Shown: positions 13,606 to 14,256 of the stretch, in pieces
Position numbering within the stretch: the first letter of the stretch is position 1
Layout: each line of letters opens with the position of its first letter
Source of the DNA: an uncultured Collinsella sp.
GTDB lineage: Bacteria > Actinomycetota > Coriobacteriia > Coriobacteriales > Coriobacteriaceae
NCBI GenBank assembly: GCA_900542965.1
Contig: UQPY01000047.1
Coordinates: 1 to 14,256 of the forward strand
Direction: 5' to 3'
Length of the DNA stretch: 14,256 bases
Translations under genes and position numbers: made by a program
Notes under the pieces: model-generated
What the model saw: the letters and a program-made list of their open reading frames with translations, nothing else
The model's database searches: none
What the model was told of the DNA's origin: nothing

Positions 13606-14256
13606 TTAGATGAACGAGTCTTTGGACAGCTCAAAATAGTCGGGATGCAAGGCGATAACCGGACCTTGCTCTTCGGGCATCAGGTGCAGGTGCGTCTCTG
13701 CCAGATAGCTCGCCGCGTCGGTATCGCCCCTCTTAATGGCCTCGAGAATCCGGCGATGCTGCCGACGAATCGGCTCCCAATCCAAATCCTGCGACACCAT
13801 ACGCAACCAGTTATATCGCTCAAAATGCGTGTTGATGCTCTTCATCCAACCCCACAACATGTGACGACCGGCAATCTCAAAACATGTCTCATGGAACAGG
13901 TTATCCAGGTCAAAGAAACGGCGCGTTTCGCCATGGTCGAGCGACTCGGACTCGGTAAGAATCTGCTCAAGCCGCTGCTTTTGCTCGGGCGAGGCGGCCG
14001 AACAGCATTTAATTAGCACGCTTCTCTCGAGCTTCTCGCGCAAAAAGCAGGCGTTTTCGGCGCGTTCCATGCTGATCTTAGAGACGTAGGTGCCGCTTTT
14101 GGGACGCGTTTCCACCAGCTCCTGCTCACGCAAGCGCACAAAGGATTCGCGAATGGGCGTGCGCCCGATTCCCGTCTCCTTTTCCAAGCCAATCGCCGAA
14201 AGGCGCGTGCCGGGCTTGAGCTCGGCATAGATGATCTTGGAGCGCAATGCGTTGTA
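13606..14256 (-). CDS. GntR-family regulator, FadR/FCD subfamily (5' end beyond window)
   Basis: The frame is open to the right edge, so the start lies outside; the last visible codons read YNALRSKIIYAELKPG, typical of the first helix of FadR-type regulators, so only a few residues are missing. The GntR winged helix follows: RLSAIGLEKETGIGRTPIRE and ETRPKSGTYVS. The C-terminal all-helical FCD domain has candidate metal-binding residues: D and H in LDNLFHE, H in RRQHRRILEAI and two in AETHLHLM. FCD regulators commonly sense carboxylic or sugar acids. Being convergent with kdgA, it could govern uronate or KDG catabolism together with the LacI protein, or control genes off the right edge. The ligand and targets are inferred only. 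Confidence 0.92.
   Translation of the reverse strand, partial: YNALRSKIIYAELKPGTRLSAIGLEKETGIGRTPIRESFVRLREQELVETRPKSGTYVSKISMERAENACFLREKLERSVLIKCCSAASPEQKQRLEQILTESESLDHGETRRFFDLDNLFHETCFEIAGRHMLWGWMKSINTHFERYNWLRMVSQDLDWEPIRRQHRRILEAIKRGDTDAASYLAETHLHLMPEEQGPVIALHPDYFELSKDSFI

Overview
The window is GC-rich and carries about eleven genes on both strands. The gene set suggests an anaerobic gut actinobacterium of the Coriobacteriia, most likely Collinsella or a close relative. The clues are an actinobacterial GlnR-like OmpR regulator next to a type I glutamine synthetase-like gene, an NAD-dependent DNA ligase, a 2-keto-3-deoxygluconate (KDG) pathway and many long GC-rich intergenic hairpins. 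The taxonomic call is an inference from gene content, not a database result.

Left part (1-3490). A MATE-family exporter is followed on the same strand by a MerR regulator with a C-terminal effector domain, a common transporter-regulator pair. Convergent to it is a two-gene toxin-antitoxin module (Phd/YefM-type antitoxin, PIN-domain toxin) with an ATGA overlap and an AT-rich palindromic promoter. The TA module lies between the true end of merR and a second, decayed copy of the merR 3' end (about 3382-3448) that runs into a bidirectional terminator.

Middle part (3492-9894). Four genes lie on the minus strand: ligA, an HtrA-like membrane-anchored serine protease, a GlnR-like regulator with a degenerate receiver domain, and a type I glutamine synthetase-like gene. 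The last two lie 50 bp apart and are probably co-transcribed. The glutamine synthetase homologue has lost several residues that bind catalytic metals in the family, which is the most surprising protein-level observation here. Between ligA and htrA is a 203-bp element bounded by perfect 29-bp inverted repeats.

Right part (10030-14256). A LacI-family repressor gene diverges from kdgK (KDG kinase), which is followed by kdgA (KDPG aldolase). Together these two enzymes turn KDG into pyruvate and glyceraldehyde 3-phosphate, the final steps of uronate or pectin-sugar catabolism. The divergent region has two LacI-type operator repeats and a very long leader hairpin. The kdgK-kdgA gap can form competing RNA structures. 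A GntR/FCD regulator, cut off by the window edge, converges on kdgA and plausibly senses a sugar acid. The 335 bp between kdgA and this regulator hold a terminator, a consensus-like -10 box and three successive long hairpins, and may encode a small RNA. No CRISPR array, rRNA, complete tRNA or complete insertion sequence was seen.
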